From positions 1 to 64,000 of the forward strand of contig NZ_FOGS01000012.1 in the NCBI RefSeq assembly GCF_900111305.1: 64,000 bases of DNA, read 5' to 3'. This DNA is from Vreelandella subterranea (GTDB lineage: Bacteria; Pseudomonadota; Gammaproteobacteria; Pseudomonadales; Halomonadaceae). The notes beneath the pieces were generated by a model that was not told where the DNA came from, did not search any database, and was given only the letters and a program-made list of their open reading frames with translations. Made by a program: the position numbers and the translations under genes. Below, piece by piece: positions 25,071 to 36,618 of this stretch; within the stretch, counting starts at the first letter, position 1, and each line of letters opens with the position of its first letter.

Positions 25071-25100
25071 AAAAAAACGCCGCCCTAAAGGCGGCGTTTT
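25071..25100 (-). terminator. rho-independent terminator of rpsA
   Basis: CGCCGCC (25078-25084) pairs with GGCGGCG (25090-25096) around five bases, followed on the minus strand by seven T. It lies just after the rpsA stop. Confidence 0.92.
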
Positions 25101-25124
25101 ATGAAACCAGTACTAATGGCGATT

Positions 25125-26804
25125 TTAGTCTTGGCCCATTTGCTGCTTAATCAAGTCACCGATAGTGGTTGCACCACCTGCTGCTTCCGGCTCTTGTTCA
25201 CGCAACTTCTTGAGGTTCTGACGCGTGTCATCTTGCTCTTTCGCTTTCACCGACAGGTTAATCTGACGGCTCTTGCGATCAACGCTCACGATGCGCGCTT
25301 CGACACTGTCACCCTCACTGAGAACGTTACGTGCATCTTCAACGCGATCAGCCGCGATTTCAGACGCCTTGAGGACAGCCACTACATCGGTAGCCAGCTC
25401 GACGTGAGCTTCTTTGGCGTCCACTTCAACGACACGACCAGTAACGATGCTGCCCTTGTCATTGACCGACAGGTATTCAGCAACAGGATCGGAATCCATT
25501 TGCTTGATACCCAGGGAAATCCGCTCACGCTCAGGGTCGATAGACAGAATAACCGCTTCAGCCTCGTCGCCTTTCTTGAAGTTACGAACCGCTTCTTCGC
25601 CAGTATCTGTCCAGGAGATGTCGGACAGGTGAACCAAGCCGTCGATACCGCCTTCCAGGCCGATGAAGATACCAAAGTCAGTGATTGACTTGATAGTACC
25701 CGAGACGCGATCGCCCTTGTTGTACTCGGCATTGAAGGTTTCCCACGGATTAGCAGTACACTGCTTGATACCCAGGGAAATACGACGACGCTCTTCGTCG
25801 ATATCCAATACCATGACATCAACATCATCGCCCACTTGAACCACTTTGGACGGATGGATGTTCTTGTTGGTCCAGTCCATTTCAGAAACGTGAACCAGGC
25901 CTTCGACGCCTTCTTCCAGTTCAGCAAAGCAGCCGTAATCCGTCAGGTTGGTAACCACGGCATGAACCTTGGTGCCTTCCGGATAGCGCTCTTTAATACG
26001 GACCCACGGATCTTCGCCAAGCTGCTTGAGACCCAGAGAAACGCGATTGCGTTCACGGTCAAACTTCAGCACTTTAACGTTGACTTCGTCGCCGACGGCC
26101 ACGATTTCAGACGGGTGCTTGATGCGCTTCCACGCCATATCGGTGATATGCAGCAGGCCATCAACGCCACCCAGATCAACGAAGGCACCGTAATCAGTCA
26201 GGTTCTTGACGATACCCTTGATTTGCTGGCCTTCCTGCAGTGTTGCCAGCAGTGCTTCACGTTCCGCACTGTTTTCGGCTTCCAGAACCGCGCGACGTGA
26301 TACCACGACGTTGTTGCGTTTCGGGTCGAGCTTGATGACCTTGAAGTCCAGCTCTTTGTGCTCCAGGTGCGCTGTGTCGCGAACCGGGCGGACGTCAACC
26401 AGAGAGCCCGGCAGGAAGGCACGGATAGAATCGACATCGACGGTGAAGCCGCCTTTGACCTTACCGTTGATCACGCCTTTGACGACTTCATCTTTCTCGA
26501 AGGCGGCTTCCAGAATCTTCCAAGCTTCTGCGCGCTTGGCTTTTTCACGGGACAGACGCGTTTCACCGAAGCCATCTTCTACGGCTTCCAGTGCAACGTG
26601 AACGTCGTCACCGATCGCAATGTTCAGTTCGCCGTTCTCGTCGCGGAATTGCGCCGCGGGGATCTGACCTTCAGATTTCAGACCGGCGTTGACGGTAACC
26701 CAGTCACCGTCAATATCGACAACCTGGGCCGCGACGATAGCGCCTGGCTCCATGTTGATGTCGTTAAGAGACTGTTCAAACAGTTCAGCAAAGCTTTCGC
26801 TCAT
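25125..26804 (-). CDS. rpsA: 30S ribosomal protein S1
   Basis: A 559-residue protein with six S1 RNA-binding repeats, e.g. [34 protein letters not shown] units near 195 and 280. It unfolds mRNA at the 30S subunit. Length matches E. coli (557). The start is [13 protein letters not shown], as expected. It is the last gene of the gyrA-cmk array, 183 bases after cmk, a gap that probably holds its own promoter. The usual gammaproteobacterial neighbour ihfB is not downstream. Confidence 0.97.
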   Translation of the reverse strand: MSESFAELFEQSLNDINMEPGAIVAAQVVDIDGDWVTVNAGLKSEGQIPAAQFRDENGELNIAIGDDVHVALEAVEDGFGETRLSREKAKRAEAWKILEAAFEKDEVVKGVINGKVKGGFTVDVDSIRAFLPGSLVDVRPVRDTAHLEHKELDFKVIKLDPKRNNVVVSRRAVLEAENSAEREALLATLQEGQQIKGIVKNLTDYGAFVDLGGVDGLLHITDMAWKRIKHPSEIVAVGDEVNVKVLKFDRERNRVSLGLKQLGEDPWVRIKERYPEGTKVHAVVTNLTDYGCFAELEEGVEGLVHVSEMDWTNKNIHPSKVVQVGDDVDVMVLDIDEERRRISLGIKQCTANPWETFNAEYNKGDRVSGTIKSITDFGIFIGLEGGIDGLVHLSDISWTDTGEEAVRNFKKGDEAEAVILSIDPERERISLGIKQMDSDPVAEYLSVNDKGSIVTGRVVEVDAKEAHVELATDVVAVLKASEIAADRVEDARNVLSEGDSVEARIVSVDRKSRQINLSVKAKEQDDTRQNLKKLREQEPEAAGGATTIGDLIKQQMGQD

Positions 26805-26987
26805 GGTGTTCCTACGTGATCAACGTTGTTGAGGCATAAATGCCTTCTCCGTACCACCAGCGAGCACGGGCCTAATGTCACTCTGCTTTTGGAGGTGTTA
26901 GCGCTGGTTAGACCTGACCGGGCTCCCAATGTGAGTTTTACGCCCTGCCATGTCGTGACACCTGTCCAAAAACGCCGCAAGGGAGAG

Positions 26988-27677
26988 TCAATTGCCGGAA
27001 ACCAGCCCCTGTTGGGCCAGCAGCTCGGTCAACTGATCAACCACTTCCGGTATGCTCAGGCACGTGGTATCAAGCGTAATGGCATCATCTGCCGGCCTGA
27101 GTGGCGCCACGTTGCGATGCATATCGCGTGCATCGCGCGCCTGAATCTCCTTTAGAAGACTCGAAAGACTAGCATCCACGCCCGCTTCCTGCAACTGCTG
27201 ATGGCGACGGCGGGCTCTCTCCGCTGCTGATGCGGTCAGAAATATCTTCAGGGAAGCGTCAGGAAAAACGACCGTGCCCATGTCTCGACCATCAGCCACC
27301 AGGCCAGGCGCCTGGCAAAAATCGCGCTGGCGCTCTAGCAACGCCTGCCGAACAGCCGGAAGCGCCGCCACCTGAGACGCGCGCTCGCCAGCCTGTTCAG
27401 TGCGGATCGCCCGGCTGACGTCTTCGCCTTCCAACAACGTTCGTGGCTGACCATTTTCGACGGGAAAGGCAACGTCCAATGCCTGGGCCAATTGTGCCAA
27501 GGCCGCCTCGTCATCAAGCGCCACCTGATGCTTGACGGCGGCCTGCGCCGTCAACCGATACAAGGCCCCACTATCCAGCAGATGCCAGTTCAGGCGATCA
27601 GCGATGAGCCCACTGATCGTGCCTTTACCTGCGCCGCCAGGGCCATCAATGGTCAATACGGGGGGATGTTCAGCCAT
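26988..27677 (-). CDS. cmk: cytidylate kinase
   Basis: A 229-residue kinase phosphorylating CMP and dCMP. P-loop [10 protein letters not shown] at about 11-20, DSGALYR at 35-41, and [13 protein letters not shown] with the substrate Arg near 130. It overlaps the tyrA-aroA stop by eight bases, and precedes rpsA as in most gammaproteobacteria. Confidence 0.95.
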   Translation of the reverse strand: MAEHPPVLTIDGPGGAGKGTISGLIADRLNWHLLDSGALYRLTAQAAVKHQVALDDEAALAQLAQALDVAFPVENGQPRTLLEGEDVSRAIRTEQAGERASQVAALPAVRQALLERQRDFCQAPGLVADGRDMGTVVFPDASLKIFLTASAAERARRRHQQLQEAGVDASLSSLLKEIQARDARDMHRNVAPLRPADDAITLDTTCLSIPEVVDQLTELLAQQGLVSGN

Positions 27678-29958
27678 GCACTCCCTCCACCGATAGCGTC
27701 ATCCCCACGCGTGTCACCAGGTCCACGAACCCCGGGAACGAGGTCGCCACATTGGCGCAATCATCGATCACGATATCGTCGCTTGCCCGCAGCCCGGCAA
27801 TGGCAAAGGCCATCGCAATTCGGTGGTCACCCAGGCTATCGATCCGCCCGCCGCCATAACTGGCCACTTGGTCGTCACCATTACCAACGATGTCGATACC
27901 GTCAGCCACAACCCTGTTCTCGACGCCCAGAACGGCCAGGCCATCAGCCATCGCCTGAATGCGATCAGACTCCTTGACGCGCAACTCTTCGGCGCCGCGT
28001 AAACGCGTCGTCCCTTTGGCGTTGGCGGCGGCAATGAATAAGGCTGGAAATTCGTCTATCGCCAATGGCACCTGGTCGACGGGAATCTCGATACCGCTGA
28101 GCGGTGCATAGCGAATACGAATATCCGCAACGGGTTCGCCACCCACTTCACGCTGATTTTCCAGGGCCAGATTGGCGCCCATCAGGTTAAGAATATTAAT
28201 CACACCGATGCGGGTCGGGTTGATGCCCACGTGTTCGAGCGTTATGTCCGAACCTGGAGTAATGGCCGCGGCTACCAGGAAAAACGTCGCTGATGAAATA
28301 TCCGACGGCACATCGATCGGCCCTGCTGTCAGCTTTCCACCACCCTGCAGCCAGCAGGTATCACCATCACGGGACACCGGATAGCCAAAGCCGTTGAGCA
28401 TGCGCTCAGTGTGGTCGCGGGTAGGCGCTGGCTCACGCACGCGGGTTTCACCCTCGGCATAAAGGCCTGCCAGCAGCAAGCAGGATTTCACCTGGGCACT
28501 GGCCATGGGCATGTCGTAATCAATGCCTTTTAAAGCGGCGCCGCCCTTGATATTCAACGGAGGCCGCCCACCTTCCGCGGTATCGATGGTCGCTCCCATC
28601 AGGCGCAGCGGGTCGGCAACGCGGGCCATGGGACGTTTGTTCAGCGACTCGTCGCCGGTCAATTCGCTGTCGAATGCCTGCCCGGCCAGCAAGCCAGCAA
28701 ACAGACGCATCGCGGTGCCAGAGTTACCCACATAAAGCGGGCCAGAAGGCGCTTTCAGTCCATGCATGCCCACACCATGGATGGTCACGCGTCCCTGATG
28801 CGGTCCCTCGATAGCCACGCCCATTTCGCGAAACGCCTGTAGCGTGGCAAGACTGTCCTCGCCTTCCAGAAAACCCTTGACCTCGGTAACACCGTCAGCC
28901 AGTGCCCCCAGCATGATCGAGCGATGCGACATGGATTTGTCACCGGGCACGCGCAGTCGGCCCTGCGCCTGACCGCCTGGCCGCACCCGGTAAGTCACCT
29001 TACCTTCTGGTTGCATATGATATTCCGCCTGATAAGTGGTTTTGTTCAATAATGTATCAAAATAGTGGCGTGCATGACTGGCCCGATCAAATGTCGCAAT
29101 CAGGGCATCGCTATCGCCTTGCTCAACGGCCTTGCGCAATCGGGCAAGGCCCGCTTCAAAATCATCCAGCGACGACAGCACCGCCTGGCGATTGGCGATG
29201 AAGATATCGCGCCACATCACCGGGTCACTGCCCGCAATGCGGGTAAAGTCACGGAACCCGCCAGCGGCGTAACGAAAAATATCCAGCCGATCATCCTGAC
29301 GCGCCAGGGTGTCGACCAATGAAAATGCCAACAGATGCGGCAAGTGGCTGGTACGCGCCAGCACATGGTCGTGGTGCTCAACGCTCATTTCCAACACATC
29401 GGCACCACAAGCCGTCCATAGTGCCGAAACCCGCGTCAGGGCGGCCGCATCAACGTCAGGCTCCGGGGTCAAGATCACCTTGTGATGACGATAGAGATCG
29501 GGGTTGGCTGCCGACACACCACTTTTTTCTGAACCGGCAATCGGGTGCCCCAGCACCATATTGACGGGCACGCCACCAAAAACACGCTCGGCACAGGCGC
29601 GAATCGCCGCCTTGGTGCTGCCCACATCGGTGATCACCACATCGGGAGCGGCCTTGGGCAATGCGCCAACCAGCGTTCTCATGACCGTTTCCATCGCCAG
29701 CACAGGCACGGCGAGCACGATAAGCGACGCATCAGTCACCTGATCGCCAAGCTCAGTGCCGCCGCTGTCAATCAAGCCCATCTCGATGCCCCGGGCAATT
29801 TCATCGGGGTTGGGATCGCAGCCGACTATCTGACCCTCAAACCCGGCAACGCGCAGTGCCGAGGCCAGTGATCCGCCAATCAGGCCGAGTCCGACAATCA
29901 ACAACCGCGACTCATCGATACCAGCCCCGGCGGGCATCTTCTCCCCCACTGACGTCAC
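27670..29958 (-). CDS. tyrA-aroA: prephenate dehydrogenase / EPSP synthase fusion
   Basis: A 762-residue fusion. The first 300 residues are a TyrA prephenate dehydrogenase with the NAD motif [15 protein letters not shown] and the [11 protein letters not shown] substrate loop. The rest, from about 315, is EPSP synthase: [33 protein letters not shown] and NPTR, ending EEL ... DGLA and [20 protein letters not shown] sequence. It covers steps in chorismate and tyrosine synthesis. Such fusions occur in pseudomonads and halomonads. It overlaps pheA by four bases. Confidence 0.95.
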   Translation of the reverse strand: MTSVGEKMPAGAGIDESRLLIVGLGLIGGSLASALRVAGFEGQIVGCDPNPDEIARGIEMGLIDSGGTELGDQVTDASLIVLAVPVLAMETVMRTLVGALPKAAPDVVITDVGSTKAAIRACAERVFGGVPVNMVLGHPIAGSEKSGVSAANPDLYRHHKVILTPEPDVDAAALTRVSALWTACGADVLEMSVEHHDHVLARTSHLPHLLAFSLVDTLARQDDRLDIFRYAAGGFRDFTRIAGSDPVMWRDIFIANRQAVLSSLDDFEAGLARLRKAVEQGDSDALIATFDRASHARHYFDTLLNKTTYQAEYHMQPEGKVTYRVRPGGQAQGRLRVPGDKSMSHRSIMLGALADGVTEVKGFLEGEDSLATLQAFREMGVAIEGPHQGRVTIHGVGMHGLKAPSGPLYVGNSGTAMRLFAGLLAGQAFDSELTGDESLNKRPMARVADPLRLMGATIDTAEGGRPPLNIKGGAALKGIDYDMPMASAQVKSCLLLAGLYAEGETRVREPAPTRDHTERMLNGFGYPVSRDGDTCWLQGGGKLTAGPIDVPSDISSATFFLVAAAITPGSDITLEHVGINPTRIGVINILNLMGANLALENQREVGGEPVADIRIRYAPLSGIEIPVDQVPLAIDEFPALFIAAANAKGTTRLRGAEELRVKESDRIQAMADGLAVLGVENRVVADGIDIVGNGDDQVASYGGGRIDSLGDHRIAMAFAIAGLRASDDIVIDDCANVATSFPGFVDLVTRVGMTLSVEGVHG

Positions 29959-31046
29959 AATACGCCCTGAGGGTAGGACCCCAGCACGCGCAATTCCGCT
30001 GCCCGTAGCTGGACTTCCTCCAGCACGGCGGTGACGCGCGGCTCATCACGGTGGCCTTTAAAGTCGATGAAGAAGACATAATTCCACACCCCGGTACGCG
30101 AAGGGCGCGTCTCCAGGCGTGTCATATCGATCTGATGACGGTGAAACGGCTCGAGCAGATCGTGGAGGGCACCCGGCTGGTTGCGCATGGCCACCACAAT
30201 CGACGTCTTGTCTTCTCCCGACATGGGGACATCTTGATTGCCGATGATTAAAAACCGTGTGGAGTTGTCCGGACGGTCTTCAATCTTTTCTGCCACGTGC
30301 TCAAGGTTGTAGAGTTTGGCCGCCATGTCACCGGCAATCGCTGCACTGTGCCATTCGGTTTTCACCAGCTTGGCGGCTTCGGCATTGGAAGCAACCGGGA
30401 CTCTTTCCGCATGAGGAAAGTGGGCGTCAAGCCATTTGCGACACTGGGCAAAGGACTGAGGGTGGGAGTAAATACGCGAGACTTTATCCCGCCGGGTCGT
30501 TTCGCTGACCAGCAGATGATGGTGGATACGCAGGACCACTTCACCGCAAATGCGAATCGAGGAATCCATGAAGGTGTCGAGCGTATGGTTGACCACCCCT
30601 TCGGTGGAGTTTTCGACCGGCACGACGCCATAGTTGACGGCACCGGCCTCAACCTCGCGGAACACCTCATCAATGGCGGCCATGGGCAGGCTGATGGCGC
30701 TTTCGCCGAAGTGCTTCAATGCCGCCTGCTGGGTAAAGGTCCCTTCCGGGCCCAGGTAGGACACCTTGATGGGCTTTTCCAGCGCCAGGCAGGCGGACAT
30801 GATCTCGCGAAACAGACGCGCCATTTCCTCGGCGTCCAGGGGGCCTTTGTTCAACGCCATGATACGGCGTAACACCTGGGCTTCGCGCTCGGGTCGGTAG
30901 AACACCGCCTCTTCATCCTCGGCAAGCTTGATATGCGCAACCTGCTGAGCGCAGTCAGCCCGCTCGCTGATCAAGCGCAGAATATCATCATCCAGTTGGT
31001 CAATACGCTGGCGCAATGCGTCCAGATTGATCGACGTGTCGGCCAT
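29955..31046 (-). CDS. pheA: chorismate mutase / prephenate dehydratase (P-protein)
   Basis: A 363-residue bifunctional enzyme: AroQ-type chorismate mutase (about 8-90, LRQRIDQLDDDILRLISERA), prephenate dehydratase (about 95-275, VSYLGPEGTFTQQA) and C-terminal ACT domain (about 285-360, with NQPGALHDLL and ETRPS, the phenylalanine-binding segment). It makes phenylpyruvate and is feedback-controlled by Phe through the ACT domain in the family. It lies five bases after serC, so is part of the same transcript. Confidence 0.96.
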   Translation of the reverse strand: MADTSINLDALRQRIDQLDDDILRLISERADCAQQVAHIKLAEDEEAVFYRPEREAQVLRRIMALNKGPLDAEEMARLFREIMSACLALEKPIKVSYLGPEGTFTQQAALKHFGESAISLPMAAIDEVFREVEAGAVNYGVVPVENSTEGVVNHTLDTFMDSSIRICGEVVLRIHHHLLVSETTRRDKVSRIYSHPQSFAQCRKWLDAHFPHAERVPVASNAEAAKLVKTEWHSAAIAGDMAAKLYNLEHVAEKIEDRPDNSTRFLIIGNQDVPMSGEDKTSIVVAMRNQPGALHDLLEPFHRHQIDMTRLETRPSRTGVWNYVFFIDFKGHRDEPRVTAVLEEVQLRAAELRVLGSYPQGVL

Positions 31047-31051
31047 GGTGA

Positions 31052-32155
31052 TCAGCCCCTTCGTTGTTCGAAATCTGCCATGAAGGCAATCAAAGCGTCC
31101 ACCGCTTCCTCTGGCACGGCGTTGTACAGGCTGGCGCGCATGCCCCCCACGCTGCGGTGCCCTTTCAGGTTCAGGAGTCCCGCCTCATCGGCCTCTTTCA
31201 AGAAGGCGCCATCAAGCCTGGCGTCTTCCAGCACAAAGGGTACGTTCATGCGCGAGCGGTTATGACGCGCAATCGGGTTGCTGTACAAGTCGCTGGCGTC
31301 GATGGCGGCATACAGCTTTTGGGCCTTGCGCTGGTTAATCGCATCCATCGCCTCCAGGCCACCGACATCCGCTTTCAACCACTTAAAGACAAGCCCCGCC
31401 AGATACCAGGCATAGGTCGGCGGCGTGTTGACCATCGACCCCGCCTCGGCAAGCAACTGATAGTCAAACAGCGAGGGAATGGTGGGCTGAGCGTTACCCA
31501 GCAGGTCATCGCGCACAACAACCAGGGTCAATCCCGCCGGGCCAATGTTTTTCTGCGCGCCTGCATAAATCACCCCGAACTGACTGACATCCCGCGGCCC
31601 GGAAAGGATGTTGGATGACATATCACAGACCAGCGGTACGCTGGCGCCATCGTTACGCTGCACCTGTGGCGTGTAATCAAACTCCAGTCCGCCAATCGTT
31701 TCATTGGCGGTATAGTGCAGATAAGCCGCGTCGTCACTGATCGTCAATGCGTCTGCCGCAGGCACCGCCGTATGGCCATTCGGCTCACTACTTGCTGCCA
31801 CATGGCAGTCAAAGCCCAGCCGCTTGGCCTCGTTGAGCGCCTTCTTGCCCCAGATACCGGTTTGAATGAAGTTGCCTCGCCCCCCCTGGCCCAAGAGGTT
31901 CATCGGCAGCATGGCAAACTGAAGGCTGGCGCCCCCCTGCAAAAACAGCACCTTGTAGTTGCTGGGAACCCCCAGCAGCTCACGAAAATCGGCTTCCGCC
32001 TCTTCGGCGATTGCCACAAACTCATCGCTGCGATGGCTCATTTCCATCACCGACAAGCCGCGACCCTGGTAATCGAGCAGTTCGTCGCGGGCTCTCGCCA
32101 GCACGGCTTCGGGCAGGGCTGCTGGCCCCGCACAAAAATTATAACGACGTGTCAT
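31052..32155 (-). CDS. serC: phosphoserine aminotransferase
   Basis: A 367-residue PLP enzyme of serine and pyridoxal synthesis. The start at 32155 ([15 protein letters not shown]) fits the family; the open frame extends further upstream inside gyrA and is rejected. [13 protein letters not shown] holds the PLP lysine near residue 200. The start overlaps gyrA by 17 bases. It heads serC-pheA-tyrA/aroA-cmk. Confidence 0.95.
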   Translation of the reverse strand: MTRRYNFCAGPAALPEAVLARARDELLDYQGRGLSVMEMSHRSDEFVAIAEEAEADFRELLGVPSNYKVLFLQGGASLQFAMLPMNLLGQGGRGNFIQTGIWGKKALNEAKRLGFDCHVAASSEPNGHTAVPAADALTISDDAAYLHYTANETIGGLEFDYTPQVQRNDGASVPLVCDMSSNILSGPRDVSQFGVIYAGAQKNIGPAGLTLVVVRDDLLGNAQPTIPSLFDYQLLAEAGSMVNTPPTYAWYLAGLVFKWLKADVGGLEAMDAINQRKAQKLYAAIDASDLYSNPIARHNRSRMNVPFVLEDARLDGAFLKEADEAGLLNLKGHRSVGGMRASLYNAVPEEAVDALIAFMADFEQRRG

Positions 32156-34832
32156 CGGCTCCGGCATCCTGTGCGTCATTATGGTTGGCGTCGTCTGTCT
32201 GCGCCTCTTCCAGCGTCTCAAAATCGCCTTCTTCGGGCTCTTCGACACGCACGGTTTTAACCAGCTTTTCTTCTTTACCGAGACGAATCAGCATGACCCC
32301 CTGGGTATTACGCGACGTGGTCGAGACTTCTTCCACGCGTGTGCGGACCAGCGTGCCGCGGTCGGTGATCAGCATCATTTCGTCACTGTCATAGACCTGC
32401 ATGGCCGCCACCAGCGAGCCGTTACGCTCGCTGGTCTGCATGGCAATCACACCCTGGCCGCCACGACCGCGAAGCGGGAAGGCTTCGAGACGGGTACGTT
32501 TTCCATAGCCGTTCTCGCTCGCGGTGAGAATATAGATATGGCCCGCGTCGGATTGACCGTCGACAACACTGTCTGAGGTATCGTCTTCACCGTCATCTAT
32601 CTGCTGCGTCTTGGGAATGATCAGGCTGATCACTTCCGCATTGTCTGTCAGGCGCATACCGCGAACGCCTCGGGCCGTTCGACCCATCGCCCGCACATTA
32701 CTTTCCTCGAAGCGGATCGCTTTGCCGTTGGAAGACAGCAGCATGGCATGGTCGGAACCCGACGTGATCGCTGCGCCCACCAAGCGATCACCCTCTTCCA
32801 GGTCAATCGCAATCAGGCCGACGCTACGCGGACGCGAGAACTGTTCAAGGCTGGTACGTTTGACCGTCCCCTGGGCGGTGGCAAAGAAGATGTAGTGTTC
32901 AGGGTCATAGTCGCGCACTGGCAGGATGGCGTTGACCGCCTCACCTTCCTCGAGAGGCAGCATGTTGACCAGCGGCTTGCCACGTGAGCCACGGCTCGCA
33001 TTAGGCATTTCGTAGACTTTAAGCCAGTACACCTTGCCACGGTTGGAGAACAGCAGCACCGTATCGTGGGTCGACGCCACCAGCAGGTGCTCGATCACGT
33101 CTTCGTCTTTCATGGCCGTGGCAGACTTGCCGCGACCGCCGCGACGCTGGGCCTGGTAATCGGAAAGCGGCTGCGTCTTGGCGTAGCCTGAACGCGAGAC
33201 CGTCACCACCATGTCTTCTTCGGCAATCAGGTCTTCGATCGACAGATCGAGATGACTGGCCTGAATTTCGGTACGTCGGTCGTCGCCAAACTGGTCGCGC
33301 ACGGCATGCAGCTCTTCACGGATCACTTCCATGAGACGATCCGGCGAGGCAAGAATCTCGGTCAGCTCGGCAATTCTTTCCAGGATGGAAAGGTATTCAT
33401 CCAGCAGCTTCTCGGTTTCAAGGCCGGTCAGTCGGTGCAGACGCAGTTCCAGGATGGCCTGAGCCTGGGCCGGGGATAACCGGTACTCGGTCGCGCTGGG
33501 ATTAAGACCAAAACCTTCTTCAAGGTCTTCAGGCTTGCACGAGGTGGCCCCTGCGCGCTCCAGCATGCTGGTCACCTGACCTGGCTGCCAGACGTTGGCC
33601 AGCAGCTTATCCTTCGCCTCGGACGCGTTGGGCGATGCCTTGATGAGCTCAATCACCTCATCAATATTGGAAATCGCCACCGCCAGGCCTTCAAGGATGT
33701 GACCGCGCTCACGGGCCTTTTTGAGTTCAAACAGCGTTCGCCGAGTCACCACTTCGCGGCGGTGGCGGATAAACGCTTCGAGCATCTGCTTGAGGTTCAA
33801 CGTGCGTGGCTGGCCGTTTTCAAGCGCCACCATGTTGATACCGAAGACGTTCTGCAGCTGCGTCTGGGCGAAGAGGTTATTCACCACGACATCGCCGGAC
33901 TCACCGCGCTTGATTTCGATCACCACCCGCAGGCCGTCCTTGTCGGACTCATCGCGCAGCTCGGCGATGCCTTCGATCTTTTTCTCTTTGACCAGCTCAG
34001 CGATCTTCTCGATCAAACGCGCCTTGTTAACCTGATAAGGCAACTCGGTAATGATAATGTGATCACGGCCGGTTTTATCGTCATGCTCGATGGTGTGGCA
34101 GGCGCGTACATAAACACGCCCGCGCCCGGTACGGTAGGCATCCAGGATGCCCGCACGGCCGTTGATGATGCCACCGGTGGGGAAGTCCGGCCCGGGGATA
34201 TACTGCATCAGGTCATCGACGCTGAGCGTGTAGTCATCGATTAACGCCAGACAGCCGTCGATCACCTCGCGCATGTTGTGAGGCGGAATATTGGTCGCCA
34301 TCCCCACGGCAATCCCTGACGACCCATTGATCAACAGGTTGGGCACCTTGGTAGGCAGAACGTCGGGGATTCGCTCGGTACCGTCATAGTTATCGACCCA
34401 GTCGACGGTATCCTTTTCCAGGTCGGCAAGCAGCTCATGGGCCAGGCGCGCCATGCGCACCTCTGTGTAACGCATGGCGGCCGCATTGTCGCCATCGATC
34501 GAACCGAAGTTGCCTTGACCGTCGACCAGCACATGGCGCATGGAAAAATGCTGCGCCATGCGAACGATGGTGTCGTATACCGCACTGTCACCGTGCGGGT
34601 GATATTTACCGATCACATCGCCGACGACACGCGCCGACTTCTTGTACGGTTTATTCCAGTCATTGTTCAGCTCATGCATGGCAAAAAGCACACGCCGATG
34701 AACAGGTTTCAGACCGTCGCGCACGTCAGGTAACGCGCGGCCGATAATGACACTCATCGCATAGTCGAGATACGACTGTTTGAGCTCGTCTTCAATATTG
34801 ACGGGCAAGATTTCTCTGGCGATGTCACCCAT
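32139..34832 (-). CDS. gyrA: DNA gyrase subunit A
   Basis: An 897-residue subunit that breaks and rejoins DNA. The catalytic tyrosine is in [11 protein letters not shown] near residue 122. The quinolone region reads [13 protein letters not shown] with Ser and Asp at the usual 83 and 87 positions, i.e. no common resistance change. The C-terminal pinwheel has the [11 protein letters not shown]yrA box near 560, and an acidic tail (EEPEEGDFE ... DDTSL). It starts the supra-operon. Confidence 0.97.
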   Translation of the reverse strand: MGDIAREILPVNIEDELKQSYLDYAMSVIIGRALPDVRDGLKPVHRRVLFAMHELNNDWNKPYKKSARVVGDVIGKYHPHGDSAVYDTIVRMAQHFSMRHVLVDGQGNFGSIDGDNAAAMRYTEVRMARLAHELLADLEKDTVDWVDNYDGTERIPDVLPTKVPNLLINGSSGIAVGMATNIPPHNMREVIDGCLALIDDYTLSVDDLMQYIPGPDFPTGGIINGRAGILDAYRTGRGRVYVRACHTIEHDDKTGRDHIIITELPYQVNKARLIEKIAELVKEKKIEGIAELRDESDKDGLRVVIEIKRGESGDVVVNNLFAQTQLQNVFGINMVALENGQPRTLNLKQMLEAFIRHRREVVTRRTLFELKKARERGHILEGLAVAISNIDEVIELIKASPNASEAKDKLLANVWQPGQVTSMLERAGATSCKPEDLEEGFGLNPSATEYRLSPAQAQAILELRLHRLTGLETEKLLDEYLSILERIAELTEILASPDRLMEVIREELHAVRDQFGDDRRTEIQASHLDLSIEDLIAEEDMVVTVSRSGYAKTQPLSDYQAQRRGGRGKSATAMKDEDVIEHLLVASTHDTVLLFSNRGKVYWLKVYEMPNASRGSRGKPLVNMLPLEEGEAVNAILPVRDYDPEHYIFFATAQGTVKRTSLEQFSRPRSVGLIAIDLEEGDRLVGAAITSGSDHAMLLSSNGKAIRFEESNVRAMGRTARGVRGMRLTDNAEVISLIIPKTQQIDDGEDDTSDSVVDGQSDAGHIYILTASENGYGKRTRLEAFPLRGRGGQGVIAMQTSERNGSLVAAMQVYDSDEMMLITDRGTLVRTRVEEVSTTSRNTQGVMLIRLGKEEKLVKTVRVEEPEEGDFETLEEAQTDDANHNDAQDAGADDTSL

Positions 34833-34985
34833 GAAAGTCAGATCCTTTGCACTGCATTGGCACTGCGAGAGTTGAAAGCGCTTATAAATACGGCCTGAAA
34901 AGACACAGCATAGCGGCGCCCAAATAATTCCCCATCATACCACTGCATTTGCATCAAGGGCAGTCAGTCGCCATGCCGAGACGTT

Positions 34986-35423
34986 TCAATCGGCGAATAT
35001 CGACTTGTCGACGGTTAACGCATCGAGTGTCTCGCGGACATTGCCGTCGATGGGGCTCGCCCTGTTGGCCCGCACGTCCAGCAACACAAAGGTAAGATCC
35101 GCCTGGGCCACCACACGGCCATCTTTTCGACGAATCTGGTGGTGGCATACCGCACTTCGATCACCGACATCGACAATCCCTGTCATCACCACCAGATCAT
35201 CGCCTTGAACGGCGGCGGCACGGTAATCAATATTTAAATTCACCACTACAAACGCCCGCCCCGCGGCGTGCAGTTCGTTCATGAGCGCGGGATGTTCATC
35301 GAAAAATGCCCAGCGCCCTTCTTCCATGAACTCCAGATAGCGGGCATTGTTTACGTGCCCATAGCCATCCAGATGATACCCCCGCACACGAAGCTGGGTA
35401 CGCGACACTGATTCGATCGACAT
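34986..35423 (-). CDS. 4HBT-fold acyl-CoA thioesterase
   Basis: A 145-residue hot-dog thioesterase, with the active-site stretch GYGHVNNARYLEFMEEGR at about 20-37 typical of the 4HBT/YbgC group, and VNLNIDYRAAAVQGDDL. ATG 35423 has a perfect AGGAGG SD; 25 residues upstream in frame are rejected. The substrate is not predictable. It lies alone between gyrA and the divergent rdgC. Confidence 0.88.
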   Translation of the reverse strand: MSIESVSRTQLRVRGYHLDGYGHVNNARYLEFMEEGRWAFFDEHPALMNELHAAGRAFVVVNLNIDYRAAAVQGDDLVVMTGIVDVGDRSAVCHHQIRRKDGRVVAQADLTFVLLDVRANRASPIDGNVRETLDALTVDKSIFAD

Positions 35424-35602
35424 GGATCCTCCTAAAATTGTCTCGGTTGATGACGATGGGGCTGACCGGCTTGATATAATCAGCACGAGCTTAATCAAAC
35501 ACAGGTTTGAAACAACCGCAACAACGAACCACTTGGCGACGATGCTGGTAGGAAAGCGTCGCTTTCGACATAATGTGCCACCTTTTACACAGGACAGGCG
35601 AC

Positions 35603-36547
35603 ATGTGGTTTAAACACCTGCACTTATATCGCGTACACAGCGCTCCTGAACTCAGTCATGAAGCGTTCAGTGAGGCACTGGATGCTCACGCAGCCGCCCC
35701 CCTGGGCAATGCCGACGCCCGCCGTCTTGGCTGGACGGCGCCTGCCGGACGGCTGGGCAGCGGCCAGCGTCTGCATGAAATCCAGGGGCACCGACTGTTC
35801 TCGGCCTTGCGTCAGGAACGCCTGCTACCTGCTTCGGTGGTCAAGGAAGATGTCGACGAGCAGGTGGCAAGCATTGAGGCCAGCGAAGGCCGCAAGGTGA
35901 CCCGCAAGGAAAAAACCGCCCTCAAGGAACAAGTCACCGAGGAGCTGTTGCCGCGCGCTTTCGTGCGCAGTCAGAAAATTGATGTCTGGTGGGATACTCG
36001 CCGCCAGCTAATCGGCGTCAATGCCAGTTCACGGACCCGGGCGGAAGATATTCTCGATCTGTTGCGCGAATCCCTGGGCACCTTGAGCGTTACGCCCCTC
36101 GCCTCCCAGACGCTGCCCATGCGAGCCATGACGACCTGGCTTGGCGACCCCGCCAGTCGACCCGCCGATCTCCAACTGGGCGATCAGGTGGAACTGAAGG
36201 CCAAAGGCGACGATGGCGTACTGCGTGCCCGGCAAGTCGACCTGGACAGCGATGAAATCCAGCAACTCCTCGAGAGTGGTCGGCAAGCCAGTAAACTCGC
36301 CATTCACATCGAAGGTCGCCTAAGCTTGGTATTACACGATGACCTGGCACTCAAATCGCTACGCTTTGGTGATGCGCTGATTGAAGAAGCCGACCAGGCC
36401 GACGACGGGTACGACGCGCTTGCGCGGCTTGAGACCGACTTCATTCTCATGGCAAATGCCCTGTCTGACGACATCGTCCGCTTGATGGAATGGCTTGGCG
36501 GTGAAGTACAGCGAGAACCAGCACAGCAAGAACCAGCACCGGCTTGA
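35603..36547 (+). CDS. rdgC: recombination-associated protein RdgC
   Basis: A 314-residue member of the RdgC family, ring-shaped DNA-binding protein that limits RecA action. MWFKHLHLYRVHS and the following LGWTAPAGR are the family's N-terminus; FVRSQKIDVWWDTRRQLIGVNASSRTRAEDIL is the core motif. Length is close to E. coli (303). A Glu/Gln/Pro-rich tail is extra. The start at 35603 is set by family match and AGGACAGG upstream. Confidence 0.95.
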   Translation: MWFKHLHLYRVHSAPELSHEAFSEALDAHAAAPLGNADARRLGWTAPAGRLGSGQRLHEIQGHRLFSALRQERLLPASVVKEDVDEQVASIEASEGRKVTRKEKTALKEQVTEELLPRAFVRSQKIDVWWDTRRQLIGVNASSRTRAEDILDLLRESLGTLSVTPLASQTLPMRAMTTWLGDPASRPADLQLGDQVELKAKGDDGVLRARQVDLDSDEIQQLLESGRQASKLAIHIEGRLSLVLHDDLALKSLRFGDALIEEADQADDGYDALARLETDFILMANALSDDIVRLMEWLGGEVQREPAQQEPAPA

Positions 36548-36618
36548 TAAAGTGCCGTTACACGGTCAACGGCCATTGCTCACACATTTGATTTTATTGA
36601 AGAAATCTTACGGATCGC

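Noticed and set aside
25101..26819. Long plus-strand frames opposite rpsA (e.g. 25101-25688, 25836-26300).
   Set aside because: Antisense shadows of a highly expressed, codon-biased gene.
30297..30872. 191-codon plus-strand frame opposite pheA.
   Set aside because: Shadow of pheA; composition mirrors the real gene.
32181..34733. Plus-strand frames opposite gyrA.
   Set aside because: Shadows of gyrA; no SD or recognisable domain.
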